A stretch of 64,000 bases of DNA from Colias croceus (GCF_905220415.1 NC_059542.1:6448001-6512000), one strand, 5' to 3'; positions 49,301 through 59,000 are shown, counted from the stretch's first letter. Notes: generated by a model from the letters alone, not told the origin. A program made the numbers and translations.

Positions 49301-49895
49301 GGCTTCTTATTTAACAAATTTAAGGCATGGTAAAATAATTAGCACAATGGTAAAATAAAGAAGAAATTCATACCTCAATATACTAATAAGAGATTTAAAC
49401 TGGTTCACATGATCAGGTTGGTTGACTCCAGTTAATAAGGTGGCACTTGGTATAATTCCCTCTAAACTATTTAATTCATTGTCTTGATAGGATGTTTTTA
49501 AATAACTTACAATATCATTCAGTAAAGTACTATATGTCTTTTCATGTAGTTCCTGTTAATTGAAATAAAAATAAAATAAAAAATCTAGTCACCTACCCAA
49601 TATTTATGCAATGTGATTTAAATAATTACCTTCAGCTGCATCTCAACAGAATCCCAGTTATTCTTAAATGTAACAAACCATTGCTCCTTTGAAAAAATAG
49701 CATCAAACATAGAAAGCCGGTGCTTTTTCTTAGACTTCTTTACATTTTTGAATCCATTTGGAAATAAAAACACTCCCTGTAATTATAAAACTCCAGATAA
49801 AAGAAACAAGTATAGTAAAAAAATGGTTCATTTAATGATTGTTAGCTCATAATTGATGATATTTTTACCTTAGACACTGAAATTGTGGATTCCAT
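34323..49895 (-). CDS. Orc3: Origin recognition complex subunit 3
   Basis: Orc3 is an AAA+-like subunit of the six-protein complex that marks replication origins and loads MCM. Thirteen coding exons: 49869-49895, 49630-49776, 49374-49552, 49040-49148, 48584-48807, 48339-48486, 47975-48100, 47433-47747, 46888-47277, 46619-46715, 46126-46262, 34967-35151, 34323-34419. All junctions are GT-AG and the phases sum to 726 codons, close to the human protein (about 710). Family landmarks seen in order: GVFLFPNG at the N-terminus; IPSATLLTGVNQPDHVNQF; VTPYVAMVNSQD; LIIIIPDFESFNCNILQDF (Walker-B-like region); LPIVLVFGVATSVSALH; PFHLSGKAFELLTDVFLFYD; REIYARC; GLLPPHTQTFHEIVFF; and the C-terminal winged-helix end LGFIKTSKRKTDHVMRLTW. 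The intron between the eleventh and twelfth coding exons is ~11 kb and packed with transposons, yet exon phases across it still match. Confidence 0.95.
35573..38898 (+). mobile_element. Near full-length CR1/Jockey-type LINE
   Basis: Inserted in the 7-bp-TSD element. The 5' UTR begins around 'agtgggagtcgagcattgct', a start familiar from abundant lepidopteran LINE copies. One long ORF follows, then a 3' UTR with 'catcaggtggcccacctgct' and a 20-base poly(A). No TSD was recognised. Clade placement within the CR1/Jockey group is uncertain. No separate ORF1 was seen. Confidence 0.85.
35739..38831 (+). CDS. LINE endonuclease-reverse transcriptase ORF
   Basis: Open for 1030 codons from the first ATG (an in-frame GTG lies 36 nt upstream) to the stop at 38829-38831, with no break. 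It carries an apurinic-type endonuclease in the N-terminal third: VDFCNIRGLHTNL, then LVVLGDFNAHH, then SSDHCLI (catalytic D/H). RT motifs follow: IPKKGDRSNPSNYRPIAITS, motif A with SLDVAKAFDRVW near codon 650, GVPQGCVLSPTLF, and the catalytic YADD near codon 735. The C-terminal part is typical of Jockey/CR1 ORF2 (RPHMEYCSHLWAGAP; VKLWNDLPPAVFPNN). The protein nicks DNA and primes reverse transcription at the target. All catalytic residues look intact, so this copy was active recently or still could be. Confidence 0.9.
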   Translation: MNAVLSGRIPQEGTGTYGAGESLPQRLRCGSPSYSGAGIIPLGHVPRGSQSKRRKSPPSTLTVDFCNIRGLHTNLNAVHYHLETAKPALLFLTETQISTPADVSYLTYPGFKLEHTFAPRAGVCAYVREDICCRRLGTLEGEDLSIIWLHIDCGDHPRVYACLYRSHSGNTGTDRLFEHIQEMIDTLLVQFPSAELVVLGDFNAHHVEWLGSRTTDHAGRTVHDFALVYGLTQLVSSPTRIPDVEGHTPSLLDLLLTTHPENYQVSVVAPLGSSDHCLIRSMVPLTGSKQQTPAARRRVWHYKSADWDGMRGFFASYPWGPVCFSSEDPNACAESITDVVLQGMELFVPYSVVPVGGKSKPWFGRSCNMASRQKQELFQAWVAATACRDPSVGLIRKKYNFASRSYKREIARAKSSYIGALGDRLTRLPSGTRAFWSLAKAIQGNFCRLSFPPLHKDEDSLAHSAKEKAELLGALFARNSTLDDRGKTPPTIPRCNHSMADIRFTQRAVRNALFSLDIHKSTGPDGVSPIVLRTCAPELAPVVTRLFRLSYAKGIVPNSWKTALVHPIPKKGDRSNPSNYRPIAITSLLSKIMESIINSQLMRYLEENQLLSDRQYGFRSGRSTGDLLVYLTHRWAEAVESKGEALAVSLDVAKAFDRVWHKALLAKLPSFGLPARLCDWVASFLEERSIKVVIDGSCSKPLHVNAGVPQGCVLSPTLFLLHINDLLQISNIHCYADDSTGDALYPGRANTSKESLNESRNKLVSEVESSLQEVSDWGELNLVEFNPVKTQVCAFTAKQTPFVVEPRFKSTPLSISPKIGILGVEISSDVQFRSHLEAKAKLASKKLGVLSRSRQYFKPAHRLQLYKAQVRPHMEYCSHLWAGAPQYQLLPLDRIQRRAARIVDDRRLSDRLDPLSVRRDVASLCILYRIYYGECSEELFHLLPAAQFHHRTLRRKNQFHPHHLDGWRSTTVRFTRNFLPRTVKLWNDLPPAVFPNNYDIGAFKKRAYLSIKGRQSTCNTTCVTSVYGRW
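39728..39905 (-). repeat. 'aaccgacttcaaa' dispersed repeat
   Basis: This is the reverse complement of the stretch 63698-63920 over most of its length: shared blocks 'gaaccgatttacgtgattct', 'ttgttcgatgcgggatggtg', 'tcgaattggtccca' and 'actcggagg'-type ends. It lies inside the 7-bp-TSD element. It belongs to a repeat very common in Lepidoptera. Confidence 0.75.
40027..40176 (+). pseudogene. THAP-like zinc-finger N-terminal stub
   Basis: The frame starts MPCCSVKVCKNRSETRN. The spacing C-x4-C-K-N-R directly after the start methionine is that of THAP domains (C2CH zinc fingers used by P-type transposases). The expected following FxxFP and CxxH parts are not seen, and the frame ends after 50 codons, so it is a broken fragment. 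It is near the right end of the element at 35390-40353 but reads outwards, which does not fit a simple intact transposase layout. It could belong to another nested insertion. Confidence 0.35.
40759..41474 (-). pseudogene. hAT/ZMYM1-like transposase relic
   Basis: On the minus strand three frames follow one another with shifts: MDNYNVAFIKKCVKTLQ (from 41474), then a segment down to 41129 with PWLCGCDEHESNKIFCFPC and AWTETGVDDLAHLSIKMKKH, then LNELQLASIERQDIRKALDS plus AYRKSIREFK (from 41121). This is the TTF-type zinc-finger region of hAT-family (ZMYM1-like) transposases: W-L-C-G, F-C-F-P-C-L-L-F, W..TG..DL.HLS.K..KH. Frameshifts near 41380 and 41125 and loss of the catalytic domain make it non-functional. 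It reads in the same direction as Orc3. Confidence 0.65.
42791..44710 (-). CDS. RTE LINE reverse transcriptase ORF
   Basis: Open for 639 codons. RT motifs in order: NNKAPGIDGVPSEVWKQSG near 140; CSNYRGIALLPTAYKIFSN near 200; motif A FVDFEKAYDSIDR near 270; GLKQGDSLSPVLFNLVLEYI near 330; catalytic YADDLALLGE near 370; INANKTEYL near 400. Then the C-terminal region with MYGCEAWTL and RLRWLGHVERI, and GRPLGQRPVGRPKYRWRDRV, all typical of RTE-clade ORFs. The RT half is intact, but the endonuclease half upstream (44911-46044) is broken, so the whole element is probably inactive. Confidence 0.88.
   Translation of the reverse strand: MVEKRHYKILAEQDRQWNVKYMECGSQLKKAIRRAKRQHLDGLIQNMETFIRAGESRKFYKEVKTTKKGYQPTTQMLEDVNGDLITDSDDIKMAWRDYFQSLLNCPPPQAEIIREKDDNYEDVPPPTFAEVHKAIMRLKNNKAPGIDGVPSEVWKQSGAVVHSKLYEVLRKIWDEQIQPKDWNTGIICPVHKKGSKKKCSNYRGIALLPTAYKIFSNILLDRLEPYAERILSDYQCGFRRNRSTIDQIFLIKQIMEKRWEYAQSMHALFVDFEKAYDSIDRGALFAILKELGIPIKLVDLIKVAIGESSMHVRVGKELTEGFAVFTGLKQGDSLSPVLFNLVLEYILRKMLALDWRVTLNGKHKVIGYADDLALLGETRDEVSEAASILKEEAEKVGLKINANKTEYLHMKRYRDTRAQRQDLQAGDTTYRGVASFRYLGCTITDSHSREEEINIRIQNTLKCGAALHKVLASRLLSKNTKLRIYKSVIRPILMYGCEAWTLTQNEERKLSVTERRLLRKIFGPTRREDGSWKVRTNAELEKLMAEPNILGEIKAQRLRWLGHVERIGEERGLKRAYLGRPLGQRPVGRPKYRWRDRVEADLRVLRANNNWQETAQDRERWRVLVSEAKTHFGVSAPEE
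44911..46044 (-). pseudogene. Broken APE endonuclease half of the RTE LINE
   Basis: Pieces read in order on the minus strand: LRLATWNVRSLFRPGAVYQV and ALQEVRWPGKGECNIDDN (endonuclease start), then after the nested insertion ILFYSGNDAGHHTHGTGF, SLVNIYATTELAEDE, and a shifted KIVLG segment where GDFNAK is expected (about 45270). The frame returns with GTWRSPDGHTINQIDHVAID and CDSDHYMLGIKL (catalytic SDH). There are at least two frameshifts plus the 113-bp insertion at 45563-45675. Confidence 0.8.
45563..45675 (+). mobile_element. 113-bp 3' fragment of another RTE LINE, with TSD
   Basis: Inserted antisense within the endonuclease region of the RTE element. It is flanked by the perfect 11-bp repeat gttgtcgtcaa (45552-45562 and 45676-45686). 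It codes for the last residues of an RTE ORF (ETWKLLVSEAKILFG), homologous to the end of the host ORF (RWRVLVSEAKTHFG), and ends in (GTAA)n. This is an extreme 5' truncation typical of target-primed reverse transcription. Confidence 0.9.
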
Positions 49896-51178
49896 GACAA
49901 TAACATATACCTACTTCTTACGTATAATTATTGTTATACAAAACATTGATTCTTAACTTCTATCGTAAAAGTTATATTAGCAAAAGTTTAGTTAACCACT
50001 ATTGAATAAATACAATTTCCATTAAATGAAATAGGTTTTAAATTTAAATTTAAATTTATACTCGCACTCACAGCCAGTTACAGCTTGATATTTTGTTTTA
50101 ACATTTGACAGCTTGACATTTGACAAATGACAATTGACATTAAGAATATAGATTATTGAAATAGGAATAGAGTGGTTTCGCCGTTTATCCACATAAATAT
50201 AGAAAATGAATCGTATACCTATATGTAAAAGTGGTGCGAGACAAGTCATATTTAAAGTATTTCAGCTTTGTTTGACCGAATTTCAAGCAGAAAGCTTGCA
50301 GAAAGATACAGTTTACGGATTTGAACGATGCACTATGGCCTATGGGAACAACTGGGAACAACTCTGAAATGATTGAAATCGGGAATATATATTCAGCTAT
50401 TTCACAAGGAGGTCGATAGATACCTGTGTAAATGAAGCAGCTGAGTATTTTTTATAGTCAAAATTCTTCGCACTGCATGAGCAAAATAACCTAACCAAGA
50501 AGGAGATGTCCACTTTTTGTATGGAGTTTGTTCCACAGCCGCCATCTTGAAAATAGTGGTTGAAATGATTTTTACGATATATCTCTTAAACTATTTATCT
50601 GATAAAAAATATTGTTAGTACATATTATATTTTGTTGCAAATTAAATTCTCTACATATTTAGTCCAACAACTTTTTGTCGTTGCGTAGTTTTAAAGATTT
50701 AAGCATCAAAGGGACTTATGGACAGAGAAAGCAACTTTGTTTTATACACAGGTTTTATACTATGTAGTGATGTTGTTAGAAATATATCGAAGATAATATA
50801 TGCTTTCTTGACTGCTCCGGCGCTGCAGAACGTGGCGCTTGCCCCCGTGTACCTACCTCGTTGCAGGCAGGAGTCTTCAGTCAGGCGCCACGCTCCTCCG
50901 CGCCTCCGACTTTTTTAATACACTCTAGTGTATGACAGACAATTATTAGTACCACGTGGATTCAGGGTGGACAGATTCGGTTCCGTTACTAACAATTTGT
51001 GTGCAATATACCTACATACATAATTCTTTAAATATTCAGAATATTTTAAATATTTAATCGACTCCCTATATTTTATACGATCTGGCCAAATGTGGATGAC
51101 AAAATCGTAAAACATTGACGATTTAACGATCTGGTCGTGGGTCAAACTATGTTGGCCACATCATGAAATGCGACCATA
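49896..51178. other. Region upstream of Orc3
   Basis: The Orc3 promoter should lie just above 49895, but no TATA or clear initiator was identified. A GC-richer patch at 50815-50912 (ctgctccggcgctgcagaac ... ggcgccacgctcctccgcgc) is unexplained. The block 51060-51178 has repeated 'cgatctgg' motifs and continues at 53242 beyond the inserted LINE. Confidence 0.5.
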
Positions 51179-51187
51179 ATGAAATGA

Positions 51188-53232
51188 TTGATTTTATTTT
51201 TTATTTTTTTTTATTTATACACTTTATTGTACAATACCAGTAATAAAAAAAAAAAACATAAACATAAACATAAAAACATATATAATTTAAGTTTAACATG
51301 GAGAACATGAATATTATGGTAAGTGCACAATTGGCGGCCTTATTGCTTAAAGCAATCTCTTCCAGGCAACCGAAAAATAAAGGACATGTACGATGCTGGT
51401 TAAGCGCGAAGACGCAATCATAAAGAAAAAAAAAATAAATAAATAAAATCAGGGATAAGAAAACAAAATCAAAAAAAAAAAATATTAGATAAATAGTAAT
51501 GTATACAAAACTTAATAATATCAATATTACATACATACTACATCAATACTTAAAAAAAAAAAAAAATAATAATAATATAATAATAAAATAAATAAATAAA
51601 TAAATATAATACAATTATATAACATCTTATATGTATACCTACATAAATATGCCAATAAATAAAATATATCATACTATACACAATATTAAACATTTTTTAT
51701 ATACTTAATACAAATACAGATTCATATAAATATATACAGATAAAAAAAAAAAGGTAACTAAATAGTGGAAAAAAAGTGCTCTTTGACAAGTGCTTTGAAC
51801 AAGTGCGGTGATTTGGCGCGTCTGATAGTCTCAGGGAGAGAGTTCCACAGTCGAATTGCTAGGACGGTATAGGATGAGTTAAAAAAATTGGAATGGTGAA
51901 TAGGGGTGGATAGGAGAAGGAGATCAGAAGAACGGAGGGAAAGGGAACTATTGGAATGTAAATATTGGAACTGATTCTTAAGGTAGATAGGAGTTTTCGG
52001 GTCAAACAGGATAGAGTACAAGAGTTGAAGGATGTGAGTATTCCGGCGAAGACGAATAGGGAGCCAGTGAAGTCTTTTGCGAAAATCAGAAACATGATCG
52101 AACTTGCGTAAGCCGAAGATGAATCTGATGCAAAAGTTTTGCAGCCTCTCGAGAGCGTCCAGTTGATATTCGTGAAGATCGGGATAACAGGAGTCGGCAT
52201 AATCCAGGAAGGGGAGTAGAAGGGATTGAGTCAACGCAATTTTGGTAGAAATCGGAAGAAAGTTGCGCAACCGACGAAGAGAAGAAGCAGAGGCATACAC
52301 TTTTTTCCGCACTTCCTTTACTTGGTCACACCAGGATAAGTTTTCGTCTAAGTGCAAACCAAGACTTTTCACCGTTTTACTGAAGGGAATCATTGTGCCG
52401 TCAACCATAACACTAGGTAGGTCTTCCCAGTTAATTCTACTTGTGAGCTGTCTACTTCCCAAAACAATAACCTTGGTTTTTTCAGGATTTATTTTTAAAC
52501 CATGGTCTTTACTCCATTTAACGATGGTAGCAAGCTCAGTATTTATGCGAAAAATCTCGTTCGGTAGTTCAGATAAAGAGGCGTGCGAATATAATTGAAA
52601 ATCGTCTGCATACATATGATAGGGAGAATTAATATTCTTGGAAATAGAGTTAATGAAAATTGAAAATAAGAGAGGAGACAACACGCCACCTTGCGGAACG
52701 CCAGCATTTACGTTGCACCAAGAAGAAGACAAGTCTTCAACCATGACACGCTGCCGACGTCCAAACAAGTAACTTTGAAACCAGTCAATAACCGTTGGAG
52801 ATATGTTGAGCGAGCGAAGCATTGCTAACAAAACATCATGATCGACGGTGTTAAATGCGTTGCTAAAGTCAAGTAGAGAAAGTAATGTTAGCTGCTTGTT
52901 GTCAAACCCCCGGCGAATGTCGTCTGTGATTTTGATAAGAGCAGTAGTTGTGCTGTGACCTGGTCGGAAGCCAGATTGAAAAGGATTGAGGAGATCGTGA
53001 GTATTGAGGAAGCGACTTAGTTGCTCTTGTACTAAGCGTTCTAAAACTTTAGACAGGAAGGGTAAAATAGCAATAGGACGGAAGTCTGAAAGGGCAGATG
53101 GTTTAGGATTCTTGGGAAGAGGAAAAATGTGAGCATTTTTCCAATTATCAGGAAATTGGCCAGAGGAGATGGAAAAATTTAAAATATGAGTGATAATCGG
53201 GATAATGATAGGAAGGATAAATTGATCATTTC
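51188..53232 (-). mobile_element. 5'-truncated CR1-like LINE with 9-bp TSD
   Basis: The direct repeat atgaaatga at 51179-51187 and 53233-53241 flanks the insertion. The element's 3' end is at the left, an A-rich tail (AAATAAAAAAAAATAAAAAA-like) preceded by ACAATAAAGTGTATAAATA. A long, low-complexity A/T-rich 3' UTR (51210-51757) precedes the RT ORF. The element is cut at the 5' end within the RT domain. Confidence 0.75.
51758..53224 (-). pseudogene. Partial CR1-like reverse transcriptase ORF
   Basis: Open without interruption for about 489 codons from the truncation point to the stop at 51758. RT motifs: SGQFPDNWKNAHIFPLPKNP, then PSALSDFRPIAILPFLSKV, then SGFRPGHSTTTALIKI; motif A LLDFSNAFNTVDHDVL; AGVPQGGVLSPLLFSIFIN; catalytic YADDFQLY; INPEKTKVIVLGS; and the usual C-terminal LRLRNFLPISTK-like and AIRLWNSLPETIRRA segments. 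The N-terminal endonuclease is lost by 5' truncation. The intact frame suggests a young insertion. Confidence 0.85.
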
Positions 53233-53581
53233 ATGAAATGAGCAAATCTACGATATGGCCACGATATAATATAAGTATACTATGATGATGCATATTATAA
53301 ACATTCGTACTTATTTTTTATTCGCCTCGTGACTCAACGATATTTTCGACGAAACATTCGTAAACGACGAAACATATTTTGTCAACATTAGTTCGTTGTC
53401 ACACATTCGTCTTCCCTTTTATAATGTCCGGTGGGCGGTGACCACGAATACGCGAATCTCAACGTGCGCGAGTCACAGAACAAATAATATAGAGAGTGCA
53501 CTGTTTGTATAATATCGCCGTCCCCGGAGAATAAAATGATAACAGCTGCCATTACCATAGTATATTATTGTTATGCGATAT

Positions 53582-53978
53582 CACACCCCGGACACTCCAT
53601 ACAAAATCATTGTTTTGACAGTCACACTGTAGAGACTGCAAATGTGTGTGTTAACGTTTTATGGTTGGCACATTTGTGACTAGCGTAAAAAAAAATTCGC
53701 GTTTTTCTGATGAAATACATCCGTAAACAGCACAATATTTAACCATTTTCTACGAAAAACGATAATCACAAATCCAAAATAATAAAATTACTTTAAGTCA
53801 ATTTGATTAATGTTGTCAATCTTCGTTGCGTTTCATCTAAGACGTCGTTGGTATCGTCCTTGCGGGGAAATGGGTACCATAACATGTCTGATCGTGCGGG
53901 GTGAGGTAAGTGTTTAATTTTGGCGGGAGGCGGAGAGTGTCCGTTCTGTAGCGTTTAGCTACAATTATGTATTCTGTG
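53582..53978. mobile_element. Short non-autonomous relative of the 7-bp-TSD element
   Basis: It starts CACACCCCGGACACTCC and ends ATTCTGTG, with the perfect 7-bp duplication GCGATAT at 53575-53581 and 53979-53985. About 155 bp at the left end and 130 bp at the right end match the ends of the element at 35390-40353, with only scattered differences. The middle (53738-53845) is unique here. Near the left end, gcaaatgtgtg and cacatttgt can pair. Near the right end, gtagctaaacgctac forms a hairpin. No ORF of note. Confidence 0.88.
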
Positions 53979-53985
53979 GCGATAT

Positions 53986-54763
53986 TTAAAAAATAAGGAG
54001 AATTAAACATGTGTGTTTTTAACAAAAACATTTATTACCTACGTAATTTTAAGTTTGCCTACGATAACACTGATCATTTTATTATCTATAGACTATATTT
54101 TTACAATACTAGGTATAACTTATAAGTAGGTACATAAAATATTATATAAACAGAATAGGAAGTTTAAACGCTTCTGGCTTAAAGGTAAAAAAATAATATT
54201 TTCACACAATTATTTATGAATAAGCACTACTTACCTATTAATTAAAACAATATTAATAGAGAAACACTGTGCCTACTTACTCTTAAAACAAACGAAATAA
54301 ATTATACTTATTTAACGGAAAACGAAGCCATAAATTTATATAAGTACCTAGCGCGCAGGTACGTAACCTGTAAGCTGCTTGTTTTATATTCAGTGCTATT
54401 ATGCACACGCCCAATTTATTTTTATTGAAAAGACATTGAAGAAAAATTCATAAATGGTAAGAATGAGGATTTGAATATTCAATTTATATAAACAGAAAGC
54501 TGAACAGAATAGGTAGGTATATATAAGTTTTCAATGCGTTAGTTAAAAGACAATCTATTTTCGCACTTTCATGAATAATATAATTCAATTAAACAAAATC
54601 TAATAAGGTTTGGTAATAATTGAATAGCCAAACTTTCCATGTAGGTACCTACAATAGTTGTTAAAATATTAATTACCTATGTAGTGTCACAGTATAAATA
54701 TCGAACAGTATGAAAACTCCCACCTAAACTTTTGAAACGGCTCACTCACATATCGTATAAGAG
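53986..54763. other. Intergenic DNA, nothing recognised
   Basis: AT-rich stretch with no gene, RNA or repeat signal that I can support. Confidence 0.5.
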
Positions 54764-55735
54764 GTATCAACGTTGACAAGAGAGAATTTTAGTATAGTTG
54801 GTTCTATGCTGTTCCTCTTGCTATTTCGGTTATAGTCCGGGCTGTCTGGCTGGCCGCAGTGGTTGCGTTTATTAGTGCGCATCTTATCTGCACAGGAAAA
54901 TATCCTTAATTTAAAGTCATTTTTTAACGCGTAATTTTTAATCTTTTGCCTTTAGATAGATCCATCCGACATACACTTTTTATTGTAACGTGACGTTTTT
55001 TTCGTTGTTAAATAGGTGCCAGACGCAATTTTTATTTCAAAATAATTAAAATATCATCGAAATAAGTGAAATTCCATCAACATGAGTCCCCGTGAAGGAT
55101 AAGTAATCACTGTGTTACTTATACTATATATAATATTCATTTTACTATTTACAATTTTTTTGCAACAATCTACCATGGTGCCTCCTTTTCCCAACGAACC
55201 TCAAATAGGGTGTTAAATGTAAACTTGATAAAAACCAAATACATATCATCAAATTCATATTAATACCCAAAAGTGTAATAAATATGATAGCATCTATTAA
55301 AAATATTAGTTTACGAATTATTTAATATTTATTTAAACTAATATTTTAATAAGTATTAAAAAAGGATAATATAATATAAGTAATAAAGTTATTAGTTACT
55401 TATCTTTTAAGCGGACTCATGTTGATGTAATTTCACTTATTTCGATGACAATTTAATTATTTTAAATAAAAAATTGCGTATGGCACCCATTTAACAACGA
55501 ATAAAACGTCTTGCAATAAAAAACTTATGTCTGATGGATCTATCTAAAGGCAAAAGATTAAAAATTACGCGTTAAAAAATGACTAAAGTTAAGTATATCT
55601 TCCAGATAAGATGCGCACTAATAAACGCAACCATTACCGCCAGCCAGACAGCCCGGACTCTAACCGAAATAGCAAGAGAAACAGCATATCAAAAACACAA
55701 CTATACTAAAATGACTTTTTTTAAAACGTTGGTAG
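54764..55735. mobile_element. Fold-back element with ~325-bp inverted arms
   Basis: The left arm (54764-55089) and right arm (55413-55735) are inverted copies with some mismatches and small indels. Matching landmarks run from atcaacgtt / aacgttggt at the outer ends, through 'gctatttcggtta', 'gtccgggctgtctggctgg', 'gcgtttattagtgcgcatct', 'ttttaacgcgtaatttttaa' and 'tttagatagatccatc', to 'atgagtcc' at the inner ends. Pairing can extend further inward (ggataagtaa near 55097). The ~280-bp loop holds a second, smaller inverted repeat (55298-55352). No ORF with a domain. Its family is unknown to me. Confidence 0.85.
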
Positions 55736-56014
55736 CTCCCGTACCAATAGGAATGCGTTTCGATGAAAAACTTTGTGCTTGTTAGTTTTATTAGAATGAA
55801 TTGAGTAATATCATCATTTTCTATTTAAATATTTATTAGAATTATAATCAATGCATGATCTTTTTGTACAACAATATAAACCTACCCAACTTTCTTTCAA
55901 ATTTTCTTCACTCAATCAATAAATTTGTCTAGAAGCATTATGAATACCTAATAATTATAATTTAAATTTTAAATGAAACATACATTTTACAATTATCAAG
56001 TAGGTATTATATAA
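55736..56014. other. Spacer downstream of the T-box gene
   Basis: AT-rich, no feature apart from the T-box gene poly(A) signal just beyond it. Confidence 0.5.
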
Positions 56015-56020
56015 TTTATT
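56015..56020 (-). terminator. byn: Poly(A) signal of the T-box gene
   Basis: AATAAA on the minus strand, 30 nt past the stop codon at 56050-56052. Confidence 0.6.
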
Positions 56021-56049
56021 TATAAAACTATTTTGAATTAACTATTCCG

Positions 56050-59000
56050 TCACTGTGGTGGCGAACGCGAGGGCAGAGTCGCATCTTCACATGGAGAGTG
56101 TCGTTCTTCGTCAGCGTTGTATTTGTATTCTCTGTCACCGGACTGGTGCTCAGAGCTTTGAGGTGTGGCACGTTCGTCTTGACTGGCTGTGTTGGCCTCA
56201 AGCGGTGCTCCGGAATTAGCAAAGGACATGCCTTCAGTAGAATAGGAAACTTCACCAGTACCGACATATTCTGATGGCTGATAACCGTAGCTGTTTAAGC
56301 TGGAATGTGAAATAAACGTCTTAAAGAAAACCTATCGTAATACTAGATGATTCAGCAAACGCAGTTTCGTCATATTTTTTATTAACAGAAAGTATAAAAA
56401 ATAGTTTACGAATTACGACCAATTTTCAAACCTAGAATATTTATGCAAAATTTCATAGAAATTGTCAAAGACGTTTGTAGATAAGTTAGGCGAATGATTA
56501 CAATGGTAGTGATTTCTAATACAGGTAGTATAGATTATTATTATTTTATCTGTTTCAAACATTTAGTAATGTCAAATATCTTACCTATTGGGCCAATAAG
56601 AAATATCCTCAATCGCATGATGAGCGTAAGGTGTATAAGCATGCTGGTAATACGGTGAATGATGTTGGGCGGGAGCATCGTACTGCAATGGGTAGAGAGG
56701 AGCAGTGGATGTTGGCGCTGAAGAACTTGTAGGAGGAGCTGATGTATACTCTAAGGGCGCAGGATACGCATGTGGTGGCGTTCTATACGGAACAGGTGAA
56801 GTATTGTTTGGTTGCGGTGGACTGTTCCCTTGGGAACTCCAATAGCTGCTACTTCCAGCCCATGTGTAACTGCCACTGCTGTTTGTGGCCGGCGCTGTTG
56901 ACCTTTCCGTGGTTGAGTAGGTAGCTGGAAATTATAGATTTTTGATTTGATAGAATGTATTGAATAATATACAAAAAAAAATCAAAATATGTTTTACCTG
57001 ATAAGTACCAGATTTTAGTAACGAGACACTTTTTTACGTAACATTATTCGTATAATCAAAATAGTATTAATTGTAATACTCACACGGTGGTGACAATGTT
57101 CGCGGCCGTGATGGAGGTCGTGGAGGATAAGGTGCTGGTCTTCTTGATGCAGAGTTACTACTACCGTACAATGGTTGCGAAGTGACGAACCAGCCACCAA
57201 CTGAAAAAAAAAATTGTATTTAACAAAGAAAAACATGATAGTTACGTTATTGTAATATACAATGTTTTTTTAAGGATGGCCTTTTATTAATACTTTTAAA
57301 CTTGAAGTTTTGGCATTAGAGATTTTTTTTTTAATAAATAAATTTTATTTTAAGATAATATACCGATTACTTCAGTCTCCAGACATATTTCTCAACATTA
57401 CTACATATTTCGTGGTGTCAAAGATACGTGTTTGTATAAAAGTTATCATAGAACCGCTAATTATTATTATTGTACAATGACAGAAAGTAATAAAACTCAC
57501 ATTGCGGATACTGGTGTGGAGAAGAACTCTGTTGCGGGTAATGTGTCCCAACAAAATCTCTTTGATAATAGCCTTCTGGTCTTTCCTTAGCATCTAGGAA
57601 TGCCTTAGCGAAAGGGTTATATTTGATCTTCAGTGACGTCACTTCTTCATTTTGATATGCTGTTACAGCAATGAACTGGGTTTCAGGAAATGGGTACGTC
57701 ATTATCCGTCGTAAATCAGTACCAACTTTTACTAGGTGTACTCGTGGTTCGTACTTGTGTAGCGAATTTAACATTATCTGTAAGGAAAGAACTCATTTAA
57801 ATTTAAACCTGTAACAATCATTTTACTTATTTTTAATCAGAAATCTGTAAACTTTATACTTCCATTCCGGTAAAAAAATATTTTTCAGTATTAAAAGTAT
57901 TCTCGACATAAATATAATGACTAAAGTTATGTTTAGTTTATGAAGTAGGTATAATTATTTTAACGATTTAAAGAAATATAGCTGTAGCATGTGATTTTCA
58001 GTAATGTTACTGAAATAATCAGAAACGATATGTTAAATAATATGTTTGTAGACTTGAACTGTGTATATTAAATAATTGGTATTAACAGAAGTAGAATACA
58101 ACATTAACGGTATCAGTAAACATAGCGCAGAGACAATAATTATTACAAATGATAGTGCGTACGCACACCCGCTAAATAGTTGGCAAAGCTACAGATTTCA
58201 CACCGAGCCGTCAACATATGGATCTGGATGTATCAGATGTTTGCTTTCATATTCATTCGCACCATATCGAAGCGTGAGAAATGAATATGAAGTAGCGGTA
58301 GCATCGAAACTGTAGCATTGTAACACCTTCTTATAACTGACTTTCTAATGTCTAAAATCAGTAGGTATTCTGACAGTTCTTTGAACTGTTAATTAGGTAT
58401 GCCTCTTTCCTAATGAGATCCATACTCCGGAGGCTCCATAGTCCATACAAAGAAAAGAGGTTACGGGTAAATATAAAATCAATGGTAGCTCAAACAATAC
58501 AACGCAAGCGCATGCATCTTGTTATTATTCATCAGAACAGTAGGTTTGGGCGGTTTAAACAATGTTTATAATAACAAGTTTAAAATGATAATATACCTGT
58601 CCATTGCCGTTTGTTTTATTCGTAAGTTTGACTTTAGCAAAAGATATTGGCTCCTTCATCCAATGCGCTCCAAAGTTAGGACTCTCCGGGTGAATGTATA
58701 TCGCGTTAGATGGAGGAACTTCTGCCTTGCCGCCGGGAACCTGAAAAAGTATTGATTCTTTATGATATATCCCATTTTTGATTACCCATAAATTCGTTGA
58801 TTGTGCTAGTGGTCTTCCTTAACATGATATAGTATATTATAACTATAAACTCAATGTAATTGCAGCCCAATTCCCATTAAATTTAAAAAAAATAATACAA
58901 TTAAACATAATCATGTGAATGTGGTAGACTAGAAATATGCTTTGTTCAAGATATTTGAATTTATATACAAGTTCTTGTAATTTCTCAATAAAGAAAACAA

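Noticed and set aside
51201..51536. Minus-strand open frame rich in F, Y, I and L that could look like a membrane protein
   Set aside because: It lies in the low-complexity 3' UTR of a LINE; hydrophobicity comes from A/T-rich codons.
55579..55785. Plus-strand 68-codon frame
   Set aside because: It lies inside the right arm of the fold-back element and resembles no protein.
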